Shown one piece after another: positions 26,610-33,811 of a stretch of 47,421 nucleotides of DNA. How positions within the stretch are numbered: position 1 is the stretch's first letter; every line of letters begins with the position of its first letter. Location: positions 1 through 47,421 of the IMG/VR virus record IMGVR_UViG_3300045960_000077; one strand, written 5' to 3'. This DNA is from a virus. Made by a program: the position numbers and the translations under genes. Below the pieces are notes generated by a model. It had not been told where the DNA came from, ran no database searches, and saw only the letters and a list, made by a program, of their open reading frames with translations.

Positions 26610-27389
26610 TTAGCCGAATAAATAACTATCCGGGATTTCAAGTTTTGCCGTAAAGAGCCTTGGTAGATCTTCAAAAGCCTGTTCTCCACCCTGAGAAGGA
26701 GGTTTTCCTGCTACTGTACCTCTAATTTCATGAGCAGCAGTGATTACAATATAGCTAGGGAAGAAGGTATAAAGGGCACTAAATCCCACTCCCGAAGGAG
26801 GCCTACATTTCCCTTCATTCCACACTAATAATCCGCTGTCATTCGAATCTACATCTCTGTCTTCAACATTAAGATTTCGACAATCGTACGATGTACCATT
26901 TTGATCTAAAACCTGCATTAGTTCGACAATGGGAAACGTAAATTTATACGTCTCTTTCGTAGGATCATATATCTTAGCTTCACTTCTAAATGTGACAGAC
27001 TCCTTAAAAATCATACGATCACGAATATTTACTTTGTATTCTGGTTCACATGTTAAATTAACAAAGATGTTGCTCATAATACCTGGTTGAGCCACTCTAT
27101 ACGTTAATGTCTGCTCTTCTCTTCTATTCGAAGAAGGGACGGCTCTTATTTCTTTTGTAAATACATAAGTCCATCCAGTACCGTTGCAAAGACCGCATGC
27201 TAATTGCCTGAACTTTAGATCGTTCTGTTGCGGTGCTAAAGTACAAGGGCAAACTAATGCTTGCCACCAGTCATACCTTGAGCCATATTGCTGTATTAAT
27301 CCAATTGCCGCCTGAGTATTATAATCGATTTTAATCGGATTGAAATGGACTCTAGCAGCTCCCTTTGGAGTTCCTCTATTAAGAGCCAT
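26610..27389 (-). CDS. Head completion/closure candidate with Cys pairs
   Basis: The 259-residue product follows the adaptor gene. It has an early 'YDWWQALVCPCTLAPQQ' and 'QLACGLCNGTGWTYVF' (Cys 47, 49, 65 and 68), a metal-binding-like arrangement recalling zinc ribbons in phage head-completion proteins. The rest is beta-rich ('YRVAQPGIMSNIFVNLTCE', 'ETYKFTFPIVELMQVLD'). The place after the connector and before tail genes matches head-closure proteins, which plug the portal. It starts inside the adaptor stop region (one-base overlap). The zinc and role assignments are inference; the Cys spacing is visible. Confidence 0.6.
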   Translation of the reverse strand: MALNRGTPKGAARVHFNPIKIDYNTQAAIGLIQQYGSRYDWWQALVCPCTLAPQQNDLKFRQLACGLCNGTGWTYVFTKEIRAVPSSNRREEQTLTYRVAQPGIMSNIFVNLTCEPEYKVNIRDRMIFKESVTFRSEAKIYDPTKETYKFTFPIVELMQVLDQNGTSYDCRNLNVEDRDVDSNDSGLLVWNEGKCRPPSGVGFSALYTFFPSYIVITAAHEIRGTVAGKPPSQGGEQAFEDLPRLFTAKLEIPDSYLFG

Positions 27390-28138
27390 TACGCACCTAC
27401 GAGTTGCAGACCGTAATAATATTGACGGAGAGTTTTGACAATTTCTGTCATTTCTCTTTCCATTTGTCTAATACGACCTCCATATGCAGCGTTTTCAGCC
27501 GATGCCGTCGTGCTGACCGACTGTGAGAGTCCATCAATTCCAATAGAATAGCCTGCCAAAGCAGCCTGACCGCCCAAAGCAATTTCACCAAGAACATTTA
27601 ATACTCCAGTTGTAGCATTCATGGCGATAAGCTGTGCAAGCAAATCAGGAACATCCTCATTCTCGCCGTACCCTGCTTCATATGAAACTCGTAAAATCTG
27701 CGGAACATACGTTGTTGCAGAAAGTAATGGCATGAACATTAAAATTTGATTACCGATATTCGAACTTGCTAAAATTCCATAATATGGAATCAAATTTACC
27801 TGTGCTGATTTCTTTTTAAGTTGAATCCATTCACTGGGAATCCTAATGACTGATGTAATAACGTTCAATGACATTTCAGTAACTTGGATTGCTGGTCTAG
27901 TATTGAGCTGAATATATCCGAATCCCGACATCCATTCTTCAAGCCTATAATCATAAGACTCATTCTCAATAGTCTTTGGGCGTATTGAGATATTTAAGAG
28001 CATTTCTGCTCTACTTATTGCAGAATCAATATAGAACTGAATAGCTTCATCTGTTAGTTTGTCATCGTCGAATTCAATGGGAATTCTCCAAAGCCAAACT
28101 TCTTTAAGCCAATCAGGAGTAAGATCTTTTATCTTCAT
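27389..28138 (-). CDS. Head-tail connector/adaptor protein (gp6/gp15-like)
   Basis: The 249-residue product has the helical plan of the phage connector family: 'LTDEAIQFYIDSAISRAEML' at about 28-47, then 'YIQLNTRPAIQVTEMSLNVI' (a strand typical of this fold) and a helical tail with 'VPDLLAQLIAMNATTGVLNV' and 'GGRIRQMEREMTEIVKTLRQ'. Adaptors of this type form a ring below the portal. The usual length is 100-150; this one is longer because of a C-terminal helical segment. Its ATG directly follows the TAA of the membrane protein gene, with AGAAG upstream. Confidence 0.65.
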   Translation of the reverse strand: MKIKDLTPDWLKEVWLWRIPIEFDDDKLTDEAIQFYIDSAISRAEMLLNISIRPKTIENESYDYRLEEWMSGFGYIQLNTRPAIQVTEMSLNVITSVIRIPSEWIQLKKKSAQVNLIPYYGILASSNIGNQILMFMPLLSATTYVPQILRVSYEAGYGENEDVPDLLAQLIAMNATTGVLNVLGEIALGGQAALAGYSIGIDGLSQSVSTTASAENAAYGGRIRQMEREMTEIVKTLRQYYYGLQLVGA

Positions 28139-28702
28139 TTACTTCTTCTTTGTATTAGACGTTTCATCGCCATCAGGTTCTTTGTGCCGAGGGACTACGA
28201 CTATGACTTCGTCGCCGCCTATTTTCTCGCCCTTCTTAATTGGTGGACCAACTATAACAGCGGGGACATCATGAGGTACTGGTTTTCCTTTAAGTTTTCT
28301 TGCCAAGTCTGCATTAGCAGGGTTAAAGAACTGAACGTGACAAGAATTGCATTTGTTTTCTGAAACTATCGCCGTATGATGAACCACTGCGTTTGCTGTA
28401 GCAGCAGCTCTTGAAGCGTCATTATGTTCCATGAGATCTTTTTGAACATCATTGATTTGTATTCTCATTGAAACAATTTCTTTCTGAACTTCTACTATAG
28501 TTATAGCGACCCAAGAAACCAAAGCGACTAAAAGAACAGGAAGAATTTTCCCGACAATGTCAATTAACCAACCACCTGACCACGGCTCTTTTTTCTTTTG
28601 AATATCAGCAACGTTTGATATAAGTTCACTAAGCGATTCGTCGATCGCAGTTTTAATATCTCGTTTTGTCATTATGATTCTTTCTTCATTTGGAGTAGTC
28701 AT
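28139..28702 (-). CDS. Membrane-anchored protein with a CxxCH motif
   Basis: The 187-residue product has a polar, helical N-terminus, one membrane segment at about 48-70, a short coiled coil (about 72-95), then 'NKCNSCHVQFF' (Cys 118, Cys 121, His 122), and a Pro/Lys-rich tail ending KKK. CxxCH is the covalent heme c attachment motif; here it would lie beyond the membrane helix. No second heme ligand is obvious and the region is short, so it could equally be a metal or disulfide site. I chose the ATG at 28702 because AAGGTGA lies eight bases upstream; the GTG at 28711 overlaps that ribosome site. It sits between the adaptor and a small virion gene. Function unknown. Confidence 0.55.
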   Translation of the reverse strand: MTTPNEERIIMTKRDIKTAIDESLSELISNVADIQKKKEPWSGGWLIDIVGKILPVLLVALVSWVAITIVEVQKEIVSMRIQINDVQKDLMEHNDASRAAATANAVVHHTAIVSENKCNSCHVQFFNPANADLARKLKGKPVPHDVPAVIVGPPIKKGEKIGGDEVIVVVPRHKEPDGDETSNTKKK

Positions 28703-28720
28703 ATGACTCACCTTCTATAA

Positions 28721-29107
28721 TTAGACCTTATATTCGACTACCGAAATCATGAATGGACCATTTGACGTAATTAATAGAAAAACGTCTGTGGAATTTGGTT
28801 TTATATATTGTGTGAAAGGAGTGGCAGAAAAGAACCGAGTTAAATCAATCGGTCCGGCGCCTTGAGCAAATGTGAAGAGTGTTCTTCCAGAAATAATTGT
28901 TGACCCGTTAGTAGACACACCAATAGAAAAGGTTGTACCTGCTGTAATTGCAGAATAAATAATGTATCGAAGTCCATCCGCAAGAGGGAGCACAATCGGC
29001 ACATTCGCTAAACTAGATACGAATCTAGCTTTATGTCTGAGAATAGACTCAGTATTCTGTGAAATTACTGGGAATAGAGTGGTGTGCGCTCCTGTTAAAT
29101 CAGCCAT
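28721..29107 (-). CDS. Small beta-rich virion protein, unknown
   Basis: The 128-residue product is beta-rich and lacks charged clusters: 'PVISQNTESILRHKARFV', 'ADGLRYIIYSAITAGTTFSI', 'TIISGRTLFTFAQGAG'. This suits a small capsid decoration or cement protein. An AGGAG site precedes the ATG. It lies in the small-gene cluster downstream of the capsid protein. I do not recognise a family. Confidence 0.5.
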   Translation of the reverse strand: MADLTGAHTTLFPVISQNTESILRHKARFVSSLANVPIVLPLADGLRYIIYSAITAGTTFSIGVSTNGSTIISGRTLFTFAQGAGPIDLTRFFSATPFTQYIKPNSTDVFLLITSNGPFMISVVEYKV

Positions 29108-29145
29108 TATAAACTCCTAACCTATGTTATTCATTTTATGTTATG

Positions 29146-29496
29146 TTACGCCGATGCAACTTCCTTTTTCTTTGACTTTTTAACTTCTTTAGGACTTTCG
29201 CCTTCACTAACAAATGATGGTGCCTCAGAACCTAATTCATCAGTCACTTTTTGTGTTTCAGCAGCCAACTTTGCTTCTTCGACTGCTATTGCCGCCTTAC
29301 GAGCTGCGACTGCTTTGGGTGTAACATCGAGAGTAATTCTTTGAGGCTCGAGCCCCAAACCTTTGCGCATATTCTCTAGACGCTTTTGATTAGCCTTATC
29401 GGCATCTGTCTTTATTTTTTCAATTTGATCGGGCGTAAGACGCTTTGCTTCTTCTCCCGTTAAAGTCCTATTGCCAACTCTTATATATAGAGTCAT
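29146..29496 (-). CDS. Small charged protein with MTLY start
   Basis: The 116-residue product begins MTLYIRVGNRTLTGEEAKRL, the same short MTLY...G opening as the two collagen-like proteins just upstream, then switches to a helical, Lys/Glu-rich body ('DQIEKIKTDADKANQKRLEN', 'KAAIAVEEAKLAAETQKVTD') and a basic tail with KKSKKK. It has AGGAGG before the ATG and follows a strong terminator. I infer that the MTLY segment is a common binding element and the rest a helical or DNA-contacting tail. Function unknown. Confidence 0.55.
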   Translation of the reverse strand: MTLYIRVGNRTLTGEEAKRLTPDQIEKIKTDADKANQKRLENMRKGLGLEPQRITLDVTPKAVAARKAAIAVEEAKLAAETQKVTDELGSEAPSFVSEGESPKEVKKSKKKEVASA

Positions 29497-29530
29497 ATCG
29501 ATACCCTCCTAGGGATACAAAATATTGATA

Positions 29531-29560
29531 GAGAAAATTAAGTGGGCCCGAAGGCCCACT
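29531..29560 (-). terminator. Rho-independent terminator (UUCG tetraloop)
   Basis: Minus-strand reading: an 8-base GC-rich stem AGTGGGCC / GGCCCACT with loop TTCG, followed by TAATTTTC. It begins just after the stop of the second small collagen-like gene (TAA at 29566-29568). UUCG loops are exceptionally stable. It should end most transcription before the MTLY-start gene at 29146. Confidence 0.8.
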
Positions 29561-29565
29561 CTTTA

Positions 29566-29799
29566 TTAAGCGCCAGAAACGCCAGAGTAGCCAGAAGTTC
29601 CTGTTGCTCCAGAATAACCAGAAATTCCTGAGCCTGAATAACCAGATGTGCCAGCTCCTGAATAGCCTGAAGTTCCAGTAGCACCAGAATATCCGCTGAC
29701 ACCACTATATCCAGAGATACCCGAAACGCCTCGAGGACCTGTGAACGGATTAACATACTGATAACCAACTGTGTCACCAGCTTTTGGGTAAAGAGTCAT
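29566..29799 (-). CDS. Small collagen-like protein 2
   Basis: The 77-residue product begins MTLYPKAGDTVGYQYVNPFT, then GPRG and about 50 residues of Gly-x-Ser/Gly-Tyr-Ser repeats ending SGYSGVSGA. It resembles the protein coded immediately upstream and the large fibre at the left end. A GGAGG site precedes the ATG. The place just after the capsid gene suggests a capsid-bound head fibre. Conditional expression behind the capsid terminator is likely. Confidence 0.8.
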   Translation of the reverse strand: MTLYPKAGDTVGYQYVNPFTGPRGVSGISGYSGVSGYSGATGTSGYSGAGTSGYSGSGISGYSGATGTSGYSGVSGA

Positions 29800-29826
29800 T
29801 TAAAACCTCCAAATCAATTCTTTTAA

Positions 29827-30057
29827 TTAAGGCGCGTAGCCTGAGTAACCCGAAGCGCCGAGATATCCCGAATATCCTGATACGCCATATCCAGAAGTGC
29901 CCGAGCCCGAGTAACCTGAAGTTCCGCGAGCACCAGTATATCCAGAAACTGTTCCAGACATACCAGAATATCCTTGAGGACCACGAGGGCCTCTCATATT
30001 TGCAGGAATCTCATAGGGATAACCCGTTACATCGCCTGCTTTTGGATAAAGTGTCAT
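29827..30057 (-). CDS. Small collagen-like protein 1
   Basis: The 76-residue product begins MTLYPKAGDVTGYPYEIPAN, then 'MRGPRGPQGYSG' (one real Gly-Pro-Arg/Gly-Pro-Gln stretch) and Gly-Tyr-Ser repeats. It shares its first 14 residues almost exactly with the next gene's product. An AGGAGC ribosome site precedes the ATG. It sits right after the MCP terminator, so it is translated from read-through or a local promoter. Likely a head-fibre or decoration protein. Confidence 0.8.
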   Translation of the reverse strand: MTLYPKAGDVTGYPYEIPANMRGPRGPQGYSGMSGTVSGYTGARGTSGYSGSGTSGYGVSGYSGYLGASGYSGYAP

Positions 30058-30083
30058 TGATAGAGCTCCTTTTGCGAGTCTAA

Positions 30084-30121
30084 GAAAAAAAGGGTCTTAA
30101 CAGCAGTGCCATTAAGACCCT
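30084..30121 (-). terminator. Strong rho-independent terminator after the capsid gene
   Basis: On the minus strand AGGGTCTTAA pairs with TTAAGACCCT around an 11-base loop, followed by at least six T. It lies 60 bases past the capsid stop. It would separate capsid expression from the small genes beyond it and is a textbook terminator. Confidence 0.9.
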
Positions 30122-30180
30122 TCTCATAAGTATAGTTGCTGTTATAACTATGCTGTCAGTTTTTATTTAGTAAAGTAGAA

Positions 30181-31623
30181 TTAATACTTTACGTTAATGA
30201 CTCTCGTCCACTTCAAAGGGGCAAAGAGAACGGGGACACCGTAGAGCAGGATCATCCACTTGTAAGCAGGAGCGATCGTTGCTAGATCCATCTTGACCAG
30301 CGGAGCCAACTGACGGAACGTGAGTACGTCAGGGGTCATCTGACCGATGAAGCATGTATAAGTATTAGGCATACGAACGCCTGAATAATCATATGCAGCA
30401 TCAGCTGTTGCAGCAAGAGGAATCGTCTGTACCCAATATTGCGTACCAGCAGCATCATCAACTTCGGTGATGAAGATGTCCATGAACTGAGCAGTATTAG
30501 CGTTTGAATCAACACCCGACACTGTAAAGCGAAGAGTATTAGATCCCGATGTTGTTACCGTACCACCAGCGCATGTCTTAGCAATTGTTTCTCCCCACTT
30601 ATTTCTAAGTGTGAAAGAAGCAGCATAGTCACCGGCGGCGACTGAATATCCTGAAGTAGGAGAACCAGCAGCGGTCATGGTAACAGTTACTGAACCAAGA
30701 GGCATTTCATCAGACTTGAGAAGAGTTGCTGCTGTAGGAGCTACTCTTGTCTTGTTCAAGAAGAAGGTTGGCTTTAGGTTAACTCGACCAGCCTGAGTCA
30801 TAAGACCGTCGATGTTGATGTTGACCTGAGTGTTACCAGATGCTGTTGGGAGAATTACTCTCTGTGCAGCAGTTCCAGCGAACTCTTCGTTGATCTTTGC
30901 AAGAACAGGGAATGGAAGATAAATATCAGTTGGGAAACCGAAGTTATCAACAACAGTCTGAGCTAGATCATTGACGATTGTGGTGAAAGGAGTTGAGGAG
31001 AAAGTAGTTCCACGAAGATCGTAGGTATTACCTGCACCAGTTCCGCCAGTAGAAGGACCGTCGCCAAGAAGCTTGTCAAGGCCTGCCCATTCAACATACT
31101 CTGTGGCATTTCGTCCCTTGTCATTTCCCCAGAAGAGGGAATTTTCAATCTGGCGAAGCATCCACATGATTCCGTTTGAGTTTTCCTGAGCGATAACGTC
31201 AGGAACCATCGTACGAACCAAGGTTAGAGGGTGGGAGACTGATCTGGTTGTACCAACGAACTTAACCAATGCGGCTCGTCTTGCGTAGTCGGAATTTGTC
31301 TGATAAGGTAGTTCACCTTCAGTCAAGAACCCACCGGCCTGAGTGCCGTAAGAGGTTAGCTGGTTGAATTCTTCAACCGTTGAATAAGCAGGTGACTTCG
31401 GAATATCTTTCCAGAAGTTGATGTGCTTATCTGTGAATGTGATAACCTTAAGTGAACTGTCCAGAGATTCAACTCTTAGGGACTGAGCACCCGTGGTACC
31501 ATAGTTTGAGCTACCAAAGGCTGCGCCGGCGGATAGACCATTGTCTGTTACGCCTTCGAGGGCTTTATTAAGAGCCGCGACATCCTGTAGGTCGCCGATT
31601 CCAAAACCTTGTACATCGTTCAT
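30181..31623 (-). CDS. Major capsid protein (HK97 fold) with inserted domain
   Basis: The 480-residue product is the capsid by position (after protease and scaffold) and composition. It has HK97-type landmarks: an N-terminal extension (about 1-60), an E-loop-like 'GGFLTEGELPYQTNSDYARR' (98-116), a spine helix 'QENSNGIMWMLRQIENSLFW' (146-165), and a P-domain end 'DVLTFRQLAPLVKMDLATI'. A beta insertion (about 310-405: strands such as 'YAASFTLRNKWGETIAK') looks Ig-like and is not part of the basic fold. The 29-54 segment contains a motif also seen in the protease. AGGAGGA is upstream. Terminators follow it. Confidence 0.9.
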   Translation of the reverse strand: MNDVQGFGIGDLQDVAALNKALEGVTDNGLSAGAAFGSSNYGTTGAQSLRVESLDSSLKVITFTDKHINFWKDIPKSPAYSTVEEFNQLTSYGTQAGGFLTEGELPYQTNSDYARRAALVKFVGTTRSVSHPLTLVRTMVPDVIAQENSNGIMWMLRQIENSLFWGNDKGRNATEYVEWAGLDKLLGDGPSTGGTGAGNTYDLRGTTFSSTPFTTIVNDLAQTVVDNFGFPTDIYLPFPVLAKINEEFAGTAAQRVILPTASGNTQVNINIDGLMTQAGRVNLKPTFFLNKTRVAPTAATLLKSDEMPLGSVTVTMTAAGSPTSGYSVAAGDYAASFTLRNKWGETIAKTCAGGTVTTSGSNTLRFTVSGVDSNANTAQFMDIFITEVDDAAGTQYWVQTIPLAATADAAYDYSGVRMPNTYTCFIGQMTPDVLTFRQLAPLVKMDLATIAPAYKWMILLYGVPVLFAPLKWTRVINVKY

Positions 31624-31650
31624 TGTTTAGTGTTCCTCCTAGTGAACTGA

Positions 31651-32619
31651 TTACTCTAAACCGAGTTTAGATCTTACTAATTCTGGTAGAATTGATGTGT
31701 CACCAACAGCGTCGAATCTTAGAACCATATTCGTATCTACGCCTTGATTTCCTGCCATTTGCATATCAAGAAGTCGGCTAGAGATTTCACCCTTGCTCAA
31801 CGTTGACTTGCTGAGAGAAGGATTGTCAATTCCCTTAATATTGTCGGCTGATTTGAGCAGAGACTTTCTGATATTCATTGTGTTAGCAATGTTGACGATT
31901 GCCGTTTCGAGCTCTTTGTTGGATTTTTCAAGTTCTTCAATCCTGTCAAGAGTAATTGCGAGTGATTTTGCCAATCCTGCTTCTACATATTCGGCTTCAT
32001 TGGACTTCTGAACGGTTTGTTCAACAAATTCACTATACTTCTCGTCGAGCTGGGCAACCGCCTTAGCTACAATCTCGGTGGTAAATTCGTCGATGTCAAG
32101 ATAAACTTCGCCTGGATCTTCGGACTTTTTAGCATCGTCCTTATCATCGTCGTCCTTCTTTTCATCATCATTGTCATCATCATCCTTCTTCTCGAAAGGA
32201 TTTTCGCCCTTCACAAGATCAGGATCGGATTCTGACTTCTGCTGTGATTCTGTCGAAGTAGCTGTTCCAGGATGGTTAGGTCCCGTTCCGCCGCCTTCGT
32301 GCTTAATTGTTGCCGGACGAGCTACTGGGGCTCTTCCGCCGGCGCCCTTAGGAGTCTGAATTTCATCCTGTTCGGCTCCGCCATCTTCAAAATCTTCGCC
32401 ACCTAGAGGACGACTACCGCCATCATGGCTACCACCAGCGCCCTTGGGATGCGTTCCCGAATTAGCTGCATTGGTCTCCTTTTCGGCTTCATCTTCCTTA
32501 GGAGCAGTCGCGAGTTCATGATTGACAGCCTCGGCTGGTCCACCTGAACCCGTGTGCTTTGTACCATAGCCTTGAGCTTTATTGATGAGCTCTTCGACCG
32601 CTTTAAGAATTCCTGACAT
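31651..32619 (-). CDS. Scaffolding/prohead-core-like protein, acidic and modular
   Basis: The 322-residue product lies between the protease and the capsid gene, the place of scaffolds. It starts with an amphipathic helix (MSGILKAVEELINKAQ) related to the 'SID-LL-K' helix in the two large proteins downstream. A Gly/His/Pro-rich, disordered part (about 20-135) follows, then an acid block of Asp with Lys (144-164), a coiled coil (about 172-250) with 'YLDIDEFTTEIVAKAVAQLD', and a C-terminus ending in 'SILPELVRSKLGLE', suitable for capsid docking. LEKS occurs at 230-233. Scaffolds are typically removed before packaging. GGAGG upstream. Confidence 0.75.
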   Translation of the reverse strand: MSGILKAVEELINKAQGYGTKHTGSGGPAEAVNHELATAPKEDEAEKETNAANSGTHPKGAGGSHDGGSRPLGGEDFEDGGAEQDEIQTPKGAGGRAPVARPATIKHEGGGTGPNHPGTATSTESQQKSESDPDLVKGENPFEKKDDDDNDDEKKDDDDKDDAKKSEDPGEVYLDIDEFTTEIVAKAVAQLDEKYSEFVEQTVQKSNEAEYVEAGLAKSLAITLDRIEELEKSNKELETAIVNIANTMNIRKSLLKSADNIKGIDNPSLSKSTLSKGEISSRLLDMQMAGNQGVDTNMVLRFDAVGDTSILPELVRSKLGLE

Positions 32620-32642
32620 TCGCTTTCCTCCGTGTTACGTAA

Positions 32643-32653
32643 TGTAAATTAGT
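32643..32653 (-). promoter_or_regulatory. Weak late-promoter-like motif upstream of scaffold gene
   Basis: Read on the minus strand: ACTAATTTACA, in the gap before the scaffold-like gene, partly matching the TAATTTATAAACA motif (seven of its first eight bases plus a shifted end). It is 24 bases upstream of the start codon. A weaker member of the same motif is likely, but it could be chance in AT-rich DNA. Confidence 0.22.
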
Positions 32654-32669
32654 AAGATCTCATCGTTTT

Positions 32670-33623
32670 TTACTGTAAGACATTAGAATCTTTAATAATT
32701 CTTACAAAATTATCGATTCCGTCAGCTCTATAAACGAGACCTACGATTTCTTCTAGCAGGACATCACTAGCCTTAGGATGTACTGTCTTGAGAAGTGTGA
32801 TTAACTCTTTGTGGGATTTTTGTGCTGTGCGAAAATTAGCATGTAGACGTGATTCTAATTCTTCTTCTGAACTTTGTCTGTTTCCTACTACTGCGTTGTT
32901 TTTAATAGCATTTGTGTTAGCGCCTTCAAGATCTTCCGTCCTAAGTGATTCATGACCCGTATAATTGCTACTACCAAATGAATGACCTGCAACTGCTCCA
33001 ACTTCTGCAATTGCTGCCAAATCTTTCTTGAGTGAAAGGTCTTTCATTATGTAGGAGACGATTTCGTCATAGGCAGGAGGAACGAAGGATTTTGAAACTG
33101 CTTCGAATGTAGCTTCAGTATTCACCGGGATATGTGTGACAGCAACGTTCGTTACTTTTGCTTTCACGATTTTTGACTTGTTGATCGCCGACCGGGCTAC
33201 GATTTTTCCTTCAATAGAATATCCTAATCTGCGAGGATGTCCTAATGATTTCAATTCAGTAGCTAGATTCCAAACATGGGTAGCCATCTCATTGTTAAAG
33301 AGCATTCCCTTTGTGAAGAAGCCGATGTGGTCGATTTTTGAGTAGACAGGAATTCCAATTACGTGGTTGGGTGAGTTGTTGTGCATCCAATTGAGCCAGC
33401 CCTGGTTGACATAATAGGATATGTCTAAACCCGATTTGATGATGCTTTCACCATCAGAATCCCAGGCTGGAGTTGAGGCATAACCTTGAATAAATCTCCC
33501 GGTTGCCTTAGTGGCATCAAAATTTTGATTTTGAAATTCCGCTTTATTCAGCTCGCCTTCGACAAACTCGATATTATCAGTATAAAACTGAAATATATCG
33601 TCGAAAGTTTTCGGATCTGTCAT
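32670..33623 (-). CDS. Prohead maturation serine protease (U35-like)
   Basis: The 317-residue product has the herpesvirus/HK97-type protease plan: 'GRFIQGYAS' (42-50), 'GWLNWMHNNSPNHVIG' with His 81, 'RLGYSIEGKIVA' with the nucleophile Ser 136, and 'AVTHIPVNTEA' with His 164, the second His. It cuts scaffold and capsid N-termini once the prohead is built. The C-terminal third (about 185-317) is helical and includes a copy of a capsid-protein motif (208-233). The ATG overlaps the stop of the preceding 62-residue ORF as TAATG. It should be active in the prohead. Confidence 0.88.
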   Translation of the reverse strand: MTDPKTFDDIFQFYTDNIEFVEGELNKAEFQNQNFDATKATGRFIQGYASTPAWDSDGESIIKSGLDISYYVNQGWLNWMHNNSPNHVIGIPVYSKIDHIGFFTKGMLFNNEMATHVWNLATELKSLGHPRRLGYSIEGKIVARSAINKSKIVKAKVTNVAVTHIPVNTEATFEAVSKSFVPPAYDEIVSYIMKDLSLKKDLAAIAEVGAVAGHSFGSSNYTGHESLRTEDLEGANTNAIKNNAVVGNRQSSEEELESRLHANFRTAQKSHKELITLLKTVHPKASDVLLEEIVGLVYRADGIDNFVRIIKDSNVLQ

Positions 33624-33811
33624 TATTTACCTCTTTTGTTTAATTCTGCGTATATAGAAATATATTCATCAATAATTGTCTTAGATAACGTTCGTTCAAA
33701 TGGATCAAGTCGACCTTCAAGTAAATCAGTGAAATTGATTAAAAACCGAGTTGCACGTTCGACTCTTTCTACAGGAGTTAAAAACTGCTTCGTAATTTCT
33801 TTTGGTGACAT
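33623..33811 (-). CDS. Small helical protein at head of the late operon
   Basis: The 62-residue product starts MSPKEITKQFLTPVERVERA and is helical and charged. I chose the ATG at 33811 because GAGG lies six bases upstream; an upstream TTG at 33853 has no such support. The stop overlaps the protease start as TAATG, so the two are translationally coupled. Family not recognised; it could be a small assembly or regulatory protein. Confidence 0.55.
   Translation of the reverse strand: MSPKEITKQFLTPVERVERATRFLINFTDLLEGRLDPFERTLSKTIIDEYISIYAELNKRGK

Noticed and set aside
28703-28711. GTG start for the CxxCH protein
   Set aside because: The GTG is part of the AAGGTGA ribosome site for the ATG at 28702.
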